A DNA stretch of 64,000 nt from Pseudanabaena galeata CCNP1313 (GCF_029910235.1 NZ_CP112874.1:2356001-2420000); one strand, 5' to 3'; counted from the first letter of the stretch, positions 26,524 through 35,503 are shown. The notes: generated by a model from the sequence alone, not told the origin. Numbers and translations are program-made.

Positions 26524-27255
26524 ATGCCTTCATTTCAAATCCGCACCAATCAAGATGAATTGATGGATGATTTCTCCATTCAGGATGAACGTCTCACCGA
26601 TGCCTTAGAACAACTGCGCCCCATTAACCAACTTCTAGGCGGATATGCCACCACAATGGAAGTTCTCGCGCCTTTTCTCAAAAAGAGAGCGCGATCAAAT
26701 CAAACTACGCGCATTCTTGATATCGGCACTGGTATTGGCGATTTCCCTGAATATATCGTGCGTTGGGCTGCGGCTCAGTCCCCTGCAATCAATGTCGAAA
26801 TTGTGGCGATCGATGCTAATCCTGTAACCGTTGATTATGCCCGCGAAGCTCTCAAAAAGCGATTACCACCAGATCTACAAGCAAAAATCAAAGTAGAAGT
26901 TGCTGATGCTTTAGCGCTACCCTATGCAGATGACGAGTTTGATGTGGCGATCGCAGCGATGTTTTTGCATCACTTTGCCCATGAGAATGCTGTACAAATT
27001 GTGCGATCGATGCAGCGTATCTCGAAGCAAGGTATTCTGATTAATGATTTGCATCGACATCCCCTTGCCTATTATGGAATCTATGCCCTCACAAGGCTAT
27101 TACCTGCGGTGCAAATGGTTCGCAATGATGCCCCTCTGTCGGTTTTGCGTGGATTTAAATCCCCTGAGTTAAAAAATATTGCCGAGTCCGCAGGATTAGT
27201 TGATTTCTCTCTCAAATGGCGCTATGCCTTTCGTTGGGTGCTGCATACAATTTAG
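26524..27255 (+). CDS. class I SAM-dependent methyltransferase
   Basis: 243 residues. Motif I is ILDIGTGIGDFPEYI, followed by VEIVAIDANPVTVDYAREAL (motif post-I acidic residue) and ADALALPYADDEFDVAIAAM (motif II), then FLHHFAHENAVQIVRSMQRI. The hydrophobic C-terminus fits a small lipophilic acceptor. It sits downstream of the type III polyketide synthase, suggesting O- or C-methylation of its product. No hydroxylase is nearby. It is followed by ccdA on the same strand after a hairpin. Confidence 0.9.
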   Translation: MPSFQIRTNQDELMDDFSIQDERLTDALEQLRPINQLLGGYATTMEVLAPFLKKRARSNQTTRILDIGTGIGDFPEYIVRWAAAQSPAINVEIVAIDANPVTVDYAREALKKRLPPDLQAKIKVEVADALALPYADDEFDVAIAAMFLHHFAHENAVQIVRSMQRISKQGILINDLHRHPLAYYGIYALTRLLPAVQMVRNDAPLSVLRGFKSPELKNIAESAGLVDFSLKWRYAFRWVLHTI

Positions 27256-27266
27256 CTCAAACCCAA

Positions 27267-27303
27267 GAAGTGAGGGGCGGCGCGAAGCGCCGCCCCTCAC
27301 TTC
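27267..27303. repeat. GC-rich palindrome family F, copy 1
   Basis: GAAGTGAGGGGCGGCGC-GAA-GCGCCGCCCCTCACTTC, perfect 17-bp stem. The GGCGGCGC-GAA core recurs at 41294, 48919, 52449, 52522, 55020, 56462 (shorter) and 59979. Confidence 0.85.
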
Positions 27304-27350
27304 AAGACTGACGACAGCTATAGAATAAAAATAGTTTAATAATAATCACG

Positions 27351-28097
27351 ATGCTGCAATTTATTGATACTTTCTTGGGTGGTCTACCAAACTGGTTTTA
27401 TCAACTTGAACAATGGACTGATGCTTTGGTGAATAGCCAACTCAATCAAGCCTCATGGACAAGCATTGGCGTAGTGTTTTTAGCAGGACTGGTCACCAGT
27501 CTGACCCCTTGCACCTTGTCAATGTTGCCACTCACGATTGGCTATATTGGCGGCTATGAATCTAAAAGTACATGGACATCGGCGCTGCAATCAGCATGGT
27601 TTTGTCTCGGCTTTGCGATCGCCCTCACGGGTTTTGGACTGACCGCCGCGCTTCTCGGTAAAATTTATGGACAAACGGCTTGGGGGTGGTCGGTGGTGAT
27701 GGGAATAATCGCGATCGCGATGGGATTGCAACTATTGGAAGTGATTTCTTTCCGTTTACCCAGCTTTGGGAATTGGGAAGTATCTCAAAATTTGCCACAG
27801 GGATTACGATCGCTATTAATCGGATTATCTTTTGGGTTTGTGGCTTCGCCTTGCAGCACCCCCGTATTAGTCACCCTTTTAGCTTGGGTGTCAGGCTCAG
27901 GAAATTTGCTGGTGGGTACAGAATTTCTACTTGCCTATGCGATCGGCTCTGTATTGCCATTAGCGATCGCAGGGACATTTACAGGGCTAATTAAACAGTT
28001 TTTAGAATTGCGCCGTTGGTCAAGTTGGCTCAATTGGGGAAGTGGGCTTATTTTGATTGGGTTCGGCACACTTTCCATTTTGAGCAAGATTGCCTAA
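27351..28097 (+). CDS. ccdA: cytochrome c biogenesis protein CcdA
   Basis: 248 residues with about six membrane segments. It carries two Cys-Pro-type sites: SLTPCTLSMLPLTIGYIG in the first segment and VASPCSTPVLVTLLAW in the fourth. CcdA passes reducing equivalents across the thylakoid/plasma membrane to keep apocytochrome c cysteines reduced for heme attachment (system II). The partner CcsB/CcsA is not in the window. The first about 40 residues precede the family core. It converges with the next gene with only two bases between the stops. Confidence 0.95.
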   Translation: MLQFIDTFLGGLPNWFYQLEQWTDALVNSQLNQASWTSIGVVFLAGLVTSLTPCTLSMLPLTIGYIGGYESKSTWTSALQSAWFCLGFAIALTGFGLTAALLGKIYGQTAWGWSVVMGIIAIAMGLQLLEVISFRLPSFGNWEVSQNLPQGLRSLLIGLSFGFVASPCSTPVLVTLLAWVSGSGNLLVGTEFLLAYAIGSVLPLAIAGTFTGLIKQFLELRRWSSWLNWGSGLILIGFGTLSILSKIA

Positions 28098-28099
28098 AT

Positions 28100-28537
28100 C
28101 TATTGCCGCCACTCCTGATCAAATTTTCCCCAAAGACTGAGCAATCTCGGATCGATCTCTGTGTCAAGTAGAACAGCGGTAACGATTGAACGTATTTTTA
28201 ACAGATCGCCAAAACTAGCCCGAATGAAAATTTTGCCAGAAGCGACAGACTTTTCGAGTGTAGATTTACCAAACATGATGTTGCGTAAAGCTAGCCCAGT
28301 GCTTTCAAAGTCATTGACTGCGTCAGGCTCAGCCTCGGAAATTGTGATTTGCAATTCCTGTCCTCCTTCGACCTGCACATGGATGCGAGTTTCATCGATC
28401 GCGATCGTTGCCGATTTCCCAGAAGCAACGCGCACAATCGCTGCCCATGTGTCACCTTGGCGATCGCGCAAAATCTCGATTAATTCTAAAAGCATGGACG
28501 AGAGCATTGCGGCGCGAGGTGATAGCGAATCGGACAT
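28100..28537 (-). CDS. hypothetical protein with possible SCP2-like fold
   Basis: 145 residues from the ATG at 28537 (a TTG at 28552 is the longer option). The C-terminal half reads TGLALRNIMFGKSTLEKSVA, then SGKIFIRASFGDLLKI, a pattern like the SCP2 sterol-carrier fold seen in lipid-binding proteins. The N-terminal part is helical. The assignment is weak. It is convergent with ccdA. Confidence 0.6.
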   Translation of the reverse strand: MSDSLSPRAAMLSSMLLELIEILRDRQGDTWAAIVRVASGKSATIAIDETRIHVQVEGGQELQITISEAEPDAVNDFESTGLALRNIMFGKSTLEKSVASGKIFIRASFGDLLKIRSIVTAVLLDTEIDPRLLSLWGKFDQEWRQ

Positions 28538-28650
28538 GGTCGTATTAGGCAATTAGTTAAAAAGATATAAAGATTATAGGATTATGAGATGTCATCTTTT
28601 AAGCAAATATACTAATCCTACATATAGCAATTCCCAATAATCCACATAAT

Positions 28651-29277
28651 ATGAAAATTTTTTTATATTCTTTAACGATCGCCCTAGGACTATCCTGTAT
28701 CGCGATCGCTCCTGTAGCATCACAAACGATCTCGAAATCTCAACAGTTTGGAGTTGCTCCGCCAGCCTGCGAGAAAGAAGCCCAGCTTTACCTAAACATT
28801 TGCGCTTCTCGTTGGGCAAAAACTGCTGATTTCTTGCGATCGCTAATTTATGACGAAGTTTATAGTCAGATCCCTAAAGCTAGACAGTCCCAACTCAAAG
28901 CAGTCGAAAAAACTTGGAATTCCTATCGAGATATTCATTGTAAGGAGTTGAGTGAACCATTCCGTAAAGGCTCCATTTATCCTCTCTTGTATTTCAGTTG
29001 TCGAGCGAGACTGACTAATGATCGCATTGCTGATTTACAAGGGACGGGTAATTCTCAGCTTACGTCAGATGTCACCACCCAAAGGCTAGCTAAAATTCTG
29101 AAGCGGGACAATATACAAAATTCTGCGGGGCAGCGTCAATGGTTGCTCTACCAAGCACAGCACTGTCAGATTGAATCATTAATTTCTCTGGATAACTCGC
29201 GATCGGTCAAGCAATGTCGCGATCGCCTAGCCGAAGGTCGGCTTCGGCAGTTAGAAGCAATGCTTGGTACTCGATAA
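28651..29277 (+). CDS. secreted LprI/DUF1311-like protein
   Basis: 208 residues with a clear N-terminal signal peptide (MKIFLYSLTIALGLSCIAIA, cleavage probably after PVAS). The mature part holds two repeats of a cysteine-bearing helical unit: PPACEKEAQLYLNICASRWA ... CKELSE ... YFSCRARLTNDRI, and SAGQRQWLLYQAQHC ... SVKQCRDRLAEGRLRQLEAM. This matches the DUF1311 family, which includes lysozyme inhibitor LprI. It should act in the periplasm or outside. Confidence 0.8.
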   Translation: MKIFLYSLTIALGLSCIAIAPVASQTISKSQQFGVAPPACEKEAQLYLNICASRWAKTADFLRSLIYDEVYSQIPKARQSQLKAVEKTWNSYRDIHCKELSEPFRKGSIYPLLYFSCRARLTNDRIADLQGTGNSQLTSDVTTQRLAKILKRDNIQNSAGQRQWLLYQAQHCQIESLISLDNSRSVKQCRDRLAEGRLRQLEAMLGTR

Positions 29278-29508
29278 CGGATAGAGATGGACTGAAGCTT
29301 GTGCTAATGTATCAATAGATTTTATCTTACTATCTATCCATCCAAAACAAAGCGTTTCGTCTACCGCATCGCTATATGTTATGGAAAGTTTGCCACTACG
29401 TTTTTTGTAATAGATTAACCAATTATCGATTAATTTATCGCACATTGCATTAACGCACTCTACGCGATCGGCGAGAATATTAGACATTCTATAGAGTGAA
29501 ATTTTCAA
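29251..29508 (-). pseudogene. YdeI-family remnant, fragment
   Basis: The frame encodes NWLIYYKKRSGKLSITYSDA followed by VDETLCFGWIDSKIKSID, which is the core of the YdeI/OmpD-associated family. About 40 residues match and both sides are unlike the family. The full family has about 190 residues. It overlaps the end of the DUF559 gene by 20 bases. A second, separately broken copy is at 35686-36143. Confidence 0.75.
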
Positions 29509-29851
29509 TTCTCAAACAAACCCCTTCAAAGTCAGCTAAAACTTCTTCATTTGTAAACCTTACTACTTGCAATCCATAACCTTCTAATCTCTGCGATCGC
29601 TCCAAGTCATAATCTCTCGCATCTTGACTGTTGTGCGTGTCGCCATCAATTTCAATCACTAGCTTTAAGGCTGGGCAATAGAAGTCTACGATGAAGTTAT
29701 CGATGGGTCTTTGTCGATAAAATCTGGTGGAAAGGTGGCGAAGATAGTCATACCAAAGTTTTCGCTCTGCTTTGGTCATATTTTTGCGAAGTTCTTTAGC
29801 GCGATCGCCTAGTTTTGGGTTGTAAGGCAGATGGTTGTCGGTTTGGAGCAT
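29489..29851 (-). CDS. DUF559 protein, Vsr-like endonuclease fold
   Basis: 120 residues. It has the DUF559 core: RAKELRKNMTKAERKLWYDY, RQRPIDNFIVDFYCPALKLV and EIDGDTHNSQDARDYDLER, with the Asp and the Glu-x-Asp of a PD-(D/E)xK-like active site. Members are thought to be nucleases, but the function is not shown. The first about nine codons are copied in each unit of the tandem array upstream. Confidence 0.85.
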   Translation of the reverse strand: MLQTDNHLPYNPKLGDRAKELRKNMTKAERKLWYDYLRHLSTRFYRQRPIDNFIVDFYCPALKLVIEIDGDTHNSQDARDYDLERSQRLEGYGLQVVRFTNEEVLADFEGVCLRIENFTL

Positions 29852-30656
29852 AGATTCTCATTTTGTGAAGTTGTCTAAAGCCCCCCTTTCTAAGGGGGGT
29901 AGGGGGGATCTAAACTTTTTGCTTTCATCAGTTGTTTATCTTATGGAATTCTGCCATATGTTCGAGAATGACTTTCTTGCTACATTTGAGGGTTTGATCC
30001 CCCCTACCCCCCTTGCAAAGGGGGGCTTTTTGTTATTCTTTGTTGAATAGGTGGTTGTCGGTTTGGATCACGGATTCTTAAAAGCCCCCCTTTCTAAGGG
30101 GGGTAGGGGGGATCTAAACTTTTTGCTTTCATCAGTTGTTTATCTTATGGAATTCTGCCATATGTTCGAGAATGACTTTCTTGCTACGTTTGAGGGTTTG
30201 ATCCCCCCTGCCCCCCTTGCAAAGGGGGCTTTTTGTTAATCTTTGTTGAATAGGTGGTTGTCGGTTTGGAGCATAGATTCTTAAAAGCCCCCCTTTCTAA
30301 GGGGGGTAGGGGGGATCTAAACTTTTCGCTTTCGTCAGTTGTTTATCTTATGGAATTCTGCCATATGTTCAAATTGGGAGAATGACTTTCTTGCTGCGTT
30401 TGGAGGTTTGATCCCCCCTACCCCCCTTGCAAAGGGGGGCTTTTTGTTATTCTTTGTTGAATAGGTGGTTGTCGGTTTGGATCATGGATTCTTAAAAGCC
30501 CCCCTTTCTAAGGGGGGTAGGGGGGATCTAAACTTTTCGCTTTCATCAGTTGTTTATCTTATGGAATTCTGCCATATGTTCAATTGGGGAAGGACTTTCT
30601 TGCTGCATTTGAGGGTTTGATCCCCCCTACCCCCCTTGTAAAGGGGGGCTTTTTTG
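29829..30656. repeat. tandem array of four ~210-bp units
   Basis: The anchor GTGGTTGTCGGTTTGGA occurs at 30051, 30254 and 30465, and as an ATGGTTGTCG variant at 29831, so period is about 203-220. Each unit carries AAAGCCCCCCTTTCTAAGG, then TTTGCTTTCATCAGTTGTTT, then TGATCCCCCCTACCCCCCTT. The anchor is the inverse complement of the 5' end of the DUF559 gene. The last GC-rich block supplies the C-terminus of the next gene. Confidence 0.9.
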
Positions 30657-33600
30657 TATTTGTTGGACTTGTTCTAACCAACTCTGAACTGTGGCTGCGT
30701 CGGGGGATTTGAGGTGTTGCAGGATAGTGAGAGATTCTTGGAGATAGGAAATCGCCGTTTGAAAATCACCATTGTTCGCTGATAAAACTCCCATCATCGC
30801 GAGTGTGGCGGCTTTGCCCTGCACGTCACCGATGCGTTCTTTGATTTCCAAGGACTGCTGATAGAGGGCGATCGCTTGGTCTACCTGTCCCTGTTGGGCA
30901 TAGATACCTGCCATTTGATGCAAAGTGGCGGCTTTATACCCAATATTTCCAATGCTTTCGTAAATTTCTGTAGCCTTTTGATAACGTTTAAGCGCTTCAT
31001 CAACCTGACCTTGATTTGCATAAATTAATGCTATTTGGTGTGACATTGTTGCTTCTAATTCAACAGCACCAATTTGACGCGCAATTTCTAAAACTTGATG
31101 ATATTGTTCAAATGCTTTATCGACTAAGCCTTGAGATTGATAAATATTTGCCATTTGCGCTAATGTGGCGGCTTTGCCCTGCACGTCACCGATGCGATCT
31201 GTGATTTCCAAGGACTGCTGATAGAGGTCGATCGCTTGCTCTACCTGTCCCTGTTGGGCATAGATCATTGCCATTTGATGCAATGTGGCGGCTTTGCCCT
31301 GCACGTCACCGATGCTTTCTTCGATATCTACGGACTGCTGATAGAGGGCGATCGCTTGGTCTACCTGTCCCTGATCGGCATAGATACCAGCCATTTGATG
31401 CAATGTGGCGGCTTTGCCCTGCACGTTACCGATGCGTTCTTCTATATCTATAGACTGCTGATAGAGGGCGATCGCTTGGTCTACCTGTCCCTGTCGGTTA
31501 TAGATACCTGCCATTTGATGCAATGTGGCGGCTTTGCCCTGCACGTCACCGATGCGATCCCAGATTTCCAAGGACTGCTGATAGAGGGCGATCGCTTGCT
31601 CTACCTGTCCCTGTTGGTTATAGATCATTGCTATTTGACTCAAAGAAGTCGCTTTTCCCTGTAAGTTACCAATGGATTCTTTTAGCTCCAAAGATTGTTG
31701 ATGTAATGCAAGAGCCTCTTCAACCTTTCCTTGATTTTGCAAGAGTATACCCATTTGACTCAATGTCGCGGCTCTGCCCTGCACGTCACCGATACGTTCT
31801 TTGATTTCTAAGGACTGCTGATAGAGGTCGATCGCTTGGTCTACCTGTCCCTGTTGGGCATAGATTACTGCCAAGTTGTGAATAATTGCGGCTTTTTCTG
31901 ATTGCTCATCTGTGGTTTCAGAAGGAGAAGCATCTAAGGCTTTTTGATAGTTATTTTTTGCAAGTTCGACTTCACCTAAAACTTTTTGCGATCTAGCGAG
32001 TTGATGCAAAATTCGATAGTCGTCTGTGATTTTTAATGTGGATTCGCATAAATGAATTGCTTCTCGAAATCGACTTTTATTTTTCCATTGGCTTGTTAAG
32101 ATTACTCCAATCTTAACCGCAATCTCTTTCTCATCACCCAACAAAGCCAACCGATGAATTTCTAGCTTCTGCTCCTCAGTAGAAGACTCAGATTCTTGAA
32201 ACCAAACTCGATAGAGTTCCCTTGATGCTGTTGCATAAATCTCCTGCGTAAACTCAGGACTTAACAACTCCACCAAAATCTTCGGCACACGATAAAGATC
32301 GCCATTCACTTCTAACAAACTGATCGCCTTTGCCCGAACTTGATGCGACTTGAGATTCTCAACCCCCTCACATACCTTCGCAAACACCAACTCAGGCACA
32401 GGCAAATCGAACACCAAACCCAGCTTTAACATTTCCCGCAAATCTGGACTTTGCTGAGCCATTAACGTCTCCGCGAGAATATTTTCGCGAAACTCAATTT
32501 GCTTCGCCATCATCCGATCCAAAACTTCCTGCTTTTGTGCCTCCGTCAACAGATCGTTCGGCAAAATCGCCGCCAACCACTCCAACAACCTCGGATTCCC
32601 ATCCGCCACCGCGATCGCCTGTTTTTGCAACGCCACCAAAGGCTCCGCCTCCTCACGCGACAACATCGGCAACTGAAACCCCGCAAGGCGATCGCACTTC
32701 TTCTTGAGATCCACACCCCGCAACGAAAACAACGGCACGCGAAACAGCCTTGCATTTAGCGCTACGTCTGGCAAATTAAAATCATAGCGACAGGTCACAA
32801 TCAACCGATGACGCAAACCAGAACGGGCGATCGCACTCACCAAAGCCATCAAAGGCTCCACCACCTCAAACTTCAGCACCCATACCCCATTCACATTCTC
32901 TTCCAGATTCTCCTCAAAATCATCCAACACAAACATCAAACAGCGATCCTTATCGTTCATGCCCTCCTTGAGAAACTTCGTCAGCTTCTGCATTAGCGGC
33001 AACCTGCCATTGAGAATCTCATGCCCCGCCTCAGAAGTGCAATTTCTCGCCAAATCCTGCAACAGCTTCCCTTCATCAAACTGCTTGAAATTAAAAATCG
33101 TGTCATAGTTCGAGTTTTGCGGATCGGCAATTCGTTCCAACAACCGCTTCGCCACCGTCGTCTTACCCAAACCACCCATCCCATGCAACAACACACCCAG
33201 ATCACTCCCCTGCAATCGCCGCAAACTTGATTGCAAGATCCGCCGCCGTCCCACAAAATCCTCACGCCGCACCACCCTCGGCGTAGTCGCATCATCAGGA
33301 TCGAGAAATAACTGCTCGATCTCCGAACTCAAAGGCAACAGGCGATCGCCCAACGGCAACACCAACGCCGCCAAACTCACATCCAACTTGCCGCGCCCAT
33401 ACAACCGCAACAAATACCAATTAGGAATATTCTCCTCTCGCAATTTCTGATAGGTCGCCGCGATCGCCTCTACCAAACTATTAGCCGAAGCCAAAGACTC
33501 ATACAAACAAGCCGCCGCCAGAGTCGCCACATCATCCCCAATCGGACGACCCCAACCCAACACCGCCGTCAATCCCAAATTTAACAAAGCCTCCGCCATC

Positions 33601-34391
33601 GAAGGCGTAGCTCCCTGCTCTCCCGCCTGACCCGTGCGACAGCCCGACAAAAATACTAAACGCGGCAACCGAAACCGCAACGCATCAACAATTTCACCCG
33701 CCTTCGCATCATAGCGATCGCCCGTCTCTGTTTCCGTAATAAAAAACGGCTGACCATCATCAGCGATCGAAGCATGACCCGTCAAATGAAACACATCAAA
33801 ATGATTGTCCCCATAGCGCCGCCAAGTCTTTTTTAACTCACTCACGCAGCCACTCTCCTCCACCCGCAAGGTCAGCGCCGCCCCACGAGTCGCATCCAAA
33901 ATCCGCCCCTCTTCCCCCTCAAAATTCAAGCGCGGCTCCACCCCTTCAGGATCAGTCGCCATAAACATCACCCGCAAAGGGCGATCGGCTGGCTCACTTG
34001 CTACCACCTCTCCCTTAGTCCAGCGCACAGGTACAACTTTAGGATAAGTGCGATCGATCAAAAATCCCTCGCGATCGTGCAGCACCTCCCAAGGCAAATG
34101 TGGCAGTTTAGCAAGATTAGCGATCGCTAATACCAACAACTCCCCCTGACAATCCGCCAAGGCGCGACTCAACCAGCGCCCCTCCCCATCCAACCAGCCA
34201 AATAATTGCTTCCCCATCGCCACAGGATCGGACATAGACACATAAATATCCCGTTCTGCTAAAGCGATCAAATCTGCGATCTCGCTAATCTGCAAGATCT
34301 GCTTTTCATAGCCCTGACCATTCAGCTTTTGATACCGCAACTCAACCGATGCTTCATTGCGCGGATGTAACTCGATATACAGGATCTGCAC
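30627..34391 (-). CDS. CHAT protease-like domain - STAND NTPase - TPR protein
   Basis: 1254 residues. Residues about 90-335 form a CHAT caspase-like domain with catalytic His206 in FHLTGHASIADDG and Cys251 in LVFLSGCRTGQAGE. Residues about 375-700 are a STAND/NB-ARC-type NTPase: linker REDFVGRRRIL, P-loop GMGGLGKTTVAKRL (404-417), Walker B CLMFVLDDFEE. About residues 830-1240 hold ten or so TPR units of 40 residues, many almost identical (QGKAATLHQMAGIYAQQGQV). The layout (sensor repeats, switch NTPase, protease effector) is that of a conflict or cell-death protein. The last residues (IQKSPPLQGG) come from the adjacent GC-rich repeat. Confidence 0.93.
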   Translation of the reverse strand: MQILYIELHPRNEASVELRYQKLNGQGYEKQILQISEIADLIALAERDIYVSMSDPVAMGKQLFGWLDGEGRWLSRALADCQGELLVLAIANLAKLPHLPWEVLHDREGFLIDRTYPKVVPVRWTKGEVVASEPADRPLRVMFMATDPEGVEPRLNFEGEEGRILDATRGAALTLRVEESGCVSELKKTWRRYGDNHFDVFHLTGHASIADDGQPFFITETETGDRYDAKAGEIVDALRFRLPRLVFLSGCRTGQAGEQGATPSMAEALLNLGLTAVLGWGRPIGDDVATLAAACLYESLASANSLVEAIAATYQKLREENIPNWYLLRLYGRGKLDVSLAALVLPLGDRLLPLSSEIEQLFLDPDDATTPRVVRREDFVGRRRILQSSLRRLQGSDLGVLLHGMGGLGKTTVAKRLLERIADPQNSNYDTIFNFKQFDEGKLLQDLARNCTSEAGHEILNGRLPLMQKLTKFLKEGMNDKDRCLMFVLDDFEENLEENVNGVWVLKFEVVEPLMALVSAIARSGLRHRLIVTCRYDFNLPDVALNARLFRVPLFSLRGVDLKKKCDRLAGFQLPMLSREEAEPLVALQKQAIAVADGNPRLLEWLAAILPNDLLTEAQKQEVLDRMMAKQIEFRENILAETLMAQQSPDLREMLKLGLVFDLPVPELVFAKVCEGVENLKSHQVRAKAISLLEVNGDLYRVPKILVELLSPEFTQEIYATASRELYRVWFQESESSTEEQKLEIHRLALLGDEKEIAVKIGVILTSQWKNKSRFREAIHLCESTLKITDDYRILHQLARSQKVLGEVELAKNNYQKALDASPSETTDEQSEKAAIIHNLAVIYAQQGQVDQAIDLYQQSLEIKERIGDVQGRAATLSQMGILLQNQGKVEEALALHQQSLELKESIGNLQGKATSLSQIAMIYNQQGQVEQAIALYQQSLEIWDRIGDVQGKAATLHQMAGIYNRQGQVDQAIALYQQSIDIEERIGNVQGKAATLHQMAGIYADQGQVDQAIALYQQSVDIEESIGDVQGKAATLHQMAMIYAQQGQVEQAIDLYQQSLEITDRIGDVQGKAATLAQMANIYQSQGLVDKAFEQYHQVLEIARQIGAVELEATMSHQIALIYANQGQVDEALKRYQKATEIYESIGNIGYKAATLHQMAGIYAQQGQVDQAIALYQQSLEIKERIGDVQGKAATLAMMGVLSANNGDFQTAISYLQESLTILQHLKSPDAATVQSWLEQVQQIQKSPPLQGG
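30800..31880. repeat. in-gene 120-bp tandem repeats coding TPR units
   Basis: GCGGCTTTGCCCTGCACGTC recurs about every 120 bases on the plus strand (for example near 30808, 31168, 31288, 31408, 31528 and 31768). The DNA similarity is higher than expected for old TPR units, so copy number probably changes by recombination. Confidence 0.9.
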
Positions 34392-34422
34392 AAACTATTC
34401 CTAAGTTGATTACAAATTTTTC

Positions 34423-34503
34423 GTAGGATGCGTTAGCGCCAGCGTAACGCATCTAAACCTTGCTCATGGGTGCGTTACGGCTTCGCCTAACAGCACCCTA
34501 CAA
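34423..34503. repeat. REP-like inverted repeat
   Basis: GTAGGATGCGTTAGCGCCAG and CGCCTAACAGCACCCTAC form the outer arms, with CGTAACGCATC and GGTGCGTTACG inside. It lies between the CHAT gene and the small ORF. Confidence 0.7.
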
Positions 34504-34507
34504 ATAA

Positions 34508-34678
34508 CTATTCTTGTGGTGAGAAGGGAATAAAATCGGTTGTCAATTCCTGTTCCTGTACAAATTGAAAACAAGAAGCTTGTATCCCCATTTCTATGGT
34601 CTCTGGCATCATTTTTTTCGCAAGTTCCCTATCATCTCTGATTTGCTCTTGCAATTTAATTTTTACAGGAAACTTCAT
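34508..34678 (-). CDS. small ORF, 56 aa, not recognised
   Basis: ATG at 34678 to TAG at 34508. The product begins MKFPVKIKLQEQIRDDRELA, has KKMMPETIEMGIQASCFQFV in the middle and ends TDFIPFSPQE. It begins 18 bases after the stop of the PhnD-like gene and lies upstream of the CHAT gene on the same strand, so it is probably co-transcribed. The composition and codon use look like a real gene. I know no family. Confidence 0.55.
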   Translation of the reverse strand: MKFPVKIKLQEQIRDDRELAKKMMPETIEMGIQASCFQFVQEQELTTDFIPFSPQE

Positions 34679-34696
34679 TCTGCATAGCTTGCATTT

Positions 34697-35416
34697 TTAT
34701 TCAGCCATTGCGAAAAGAGATTGCAGTGCGTCTGCGGGTACTAATTCCCAAGCTTCAACTTTTAGCTCTTGCAAGACATCCAGACCCGATGGATTAAGGT
34801 GCATCTGTTGGAGAACCGATGATATAGCTTGAGCGTGATCCCTAGCTTTGGGGTTGAGGTACAACGCGTGAAATGCTTTGTGTTCTGTAGAAGTAGCGAT
34901 CGCTATAACCATCTCCTTAGTTTTGAGAGAAAGTTCATCGTAGGTGTCTTTGTAGACAAATCCTAGGCTTGCTTCATCCTTAGCAACAGCATTAACCACG
35001 CCCAGCCAAGACTCTTTATTGACTACTTCTGTTGGCATGATATCTTGACGTTGGAGAATTGAAGTCGCAAGCTTAGTAACCATACTGTTAACGGTGACTA
35101 CTTTAGAGCCTTGATAGGACTGCAATGAAGGATTATTGAGATTAGGATTAGCAATAAATACTACTTCGTCAAATAGGTTTGTGGAACGAACGATGGGGAT
35201 AAACTGCTCTTTGGTTACGAGATTTACACCATCCGCAGGGTTTGCATAGACTATATCCGCTGTGGATAGTTGATCGTGGAATTCTTTGAAATCCAGAGAA
35301 ATTGTAAAGTGAACGGTGAAATCAAGATTAAGGTTGAGATACTGCACAAATCGAAACCATTTTTCGGGTTTTTTTGCTGTGTCGTGAGGGCAAATCATCA
35401 GATTCAGTTTACTCAT
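34697..35416 (-). CDS. PhnD/SsuA-like substrate-binding protein without signal peptide
   Basis: 239 residues. The fold marks of the periplasmic phosphonate-binding family are LMICPHDTAKKPEKW, ADIVYANPADGVNLV, TVNSMVTKLATSI, VNKESWLGVVNAVAKDEASL and GFVYKDTYDELS. There is no signal peptide or lipobox, and no transporter genes follow, so it is probably a cytoplasmic ligand sensor. Downstream on the same strand are the 56-residue ORF and the CHAT-STAND-TPR gene. A joint signalling unit is possible but inferred from order only. Confidence 0.8.
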   Translation of the reverse strand: MSKLNLMICPHDTAKKPEKWFRFVQYLNLNLDFTVHFTISLDFKEFHDQLSTADIVYANPADGVNLVTKEQFIPIVRSTNLFDEVVFIANPNLNNPSLQSYQGSKVVTVNSMVTKLATSILQRQDIMPTEVVNKESWLGVVNAVAKDEASLGFVYKDTYDELSLKTKEMVIAIATSTEHKAFHALYLNPKARDHAQAISSVLQQMHLNPSGLDVLQELKVEAWELVPADALQSLFAMAE

Positions 35417-35503
35417 AGCTACTCACCTAGATTTCAATACTATTTAATTTTAATACTATTTAACCCATACTCCCTTCCCACCAAATAAATAGACATATAA
35501 AAC

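Noticed and set aside
28161-28556. 131-codon plus-strand frame
   Set aside because: It is antisense to the SCP2-like candidate gene; the minus-strand frame has better coding character and a sensible start.
29835-30239. Two frames with APLSKGGRGDLNF
   Set aside because: They are readings of the tandem array and have no gene features.
29879-30656. CRISPR-like repetition
   Set aside because: The units are about 210 bp, nearly identical along their whole length and GC-rich at the ends; there are no variable spacers and no cas genes.
30800-31880. CRISPR-like or satellite DNA with 120-bp period
   Set aside because: The repeat is in frame inside the CHAT gene and encodes TPR units.
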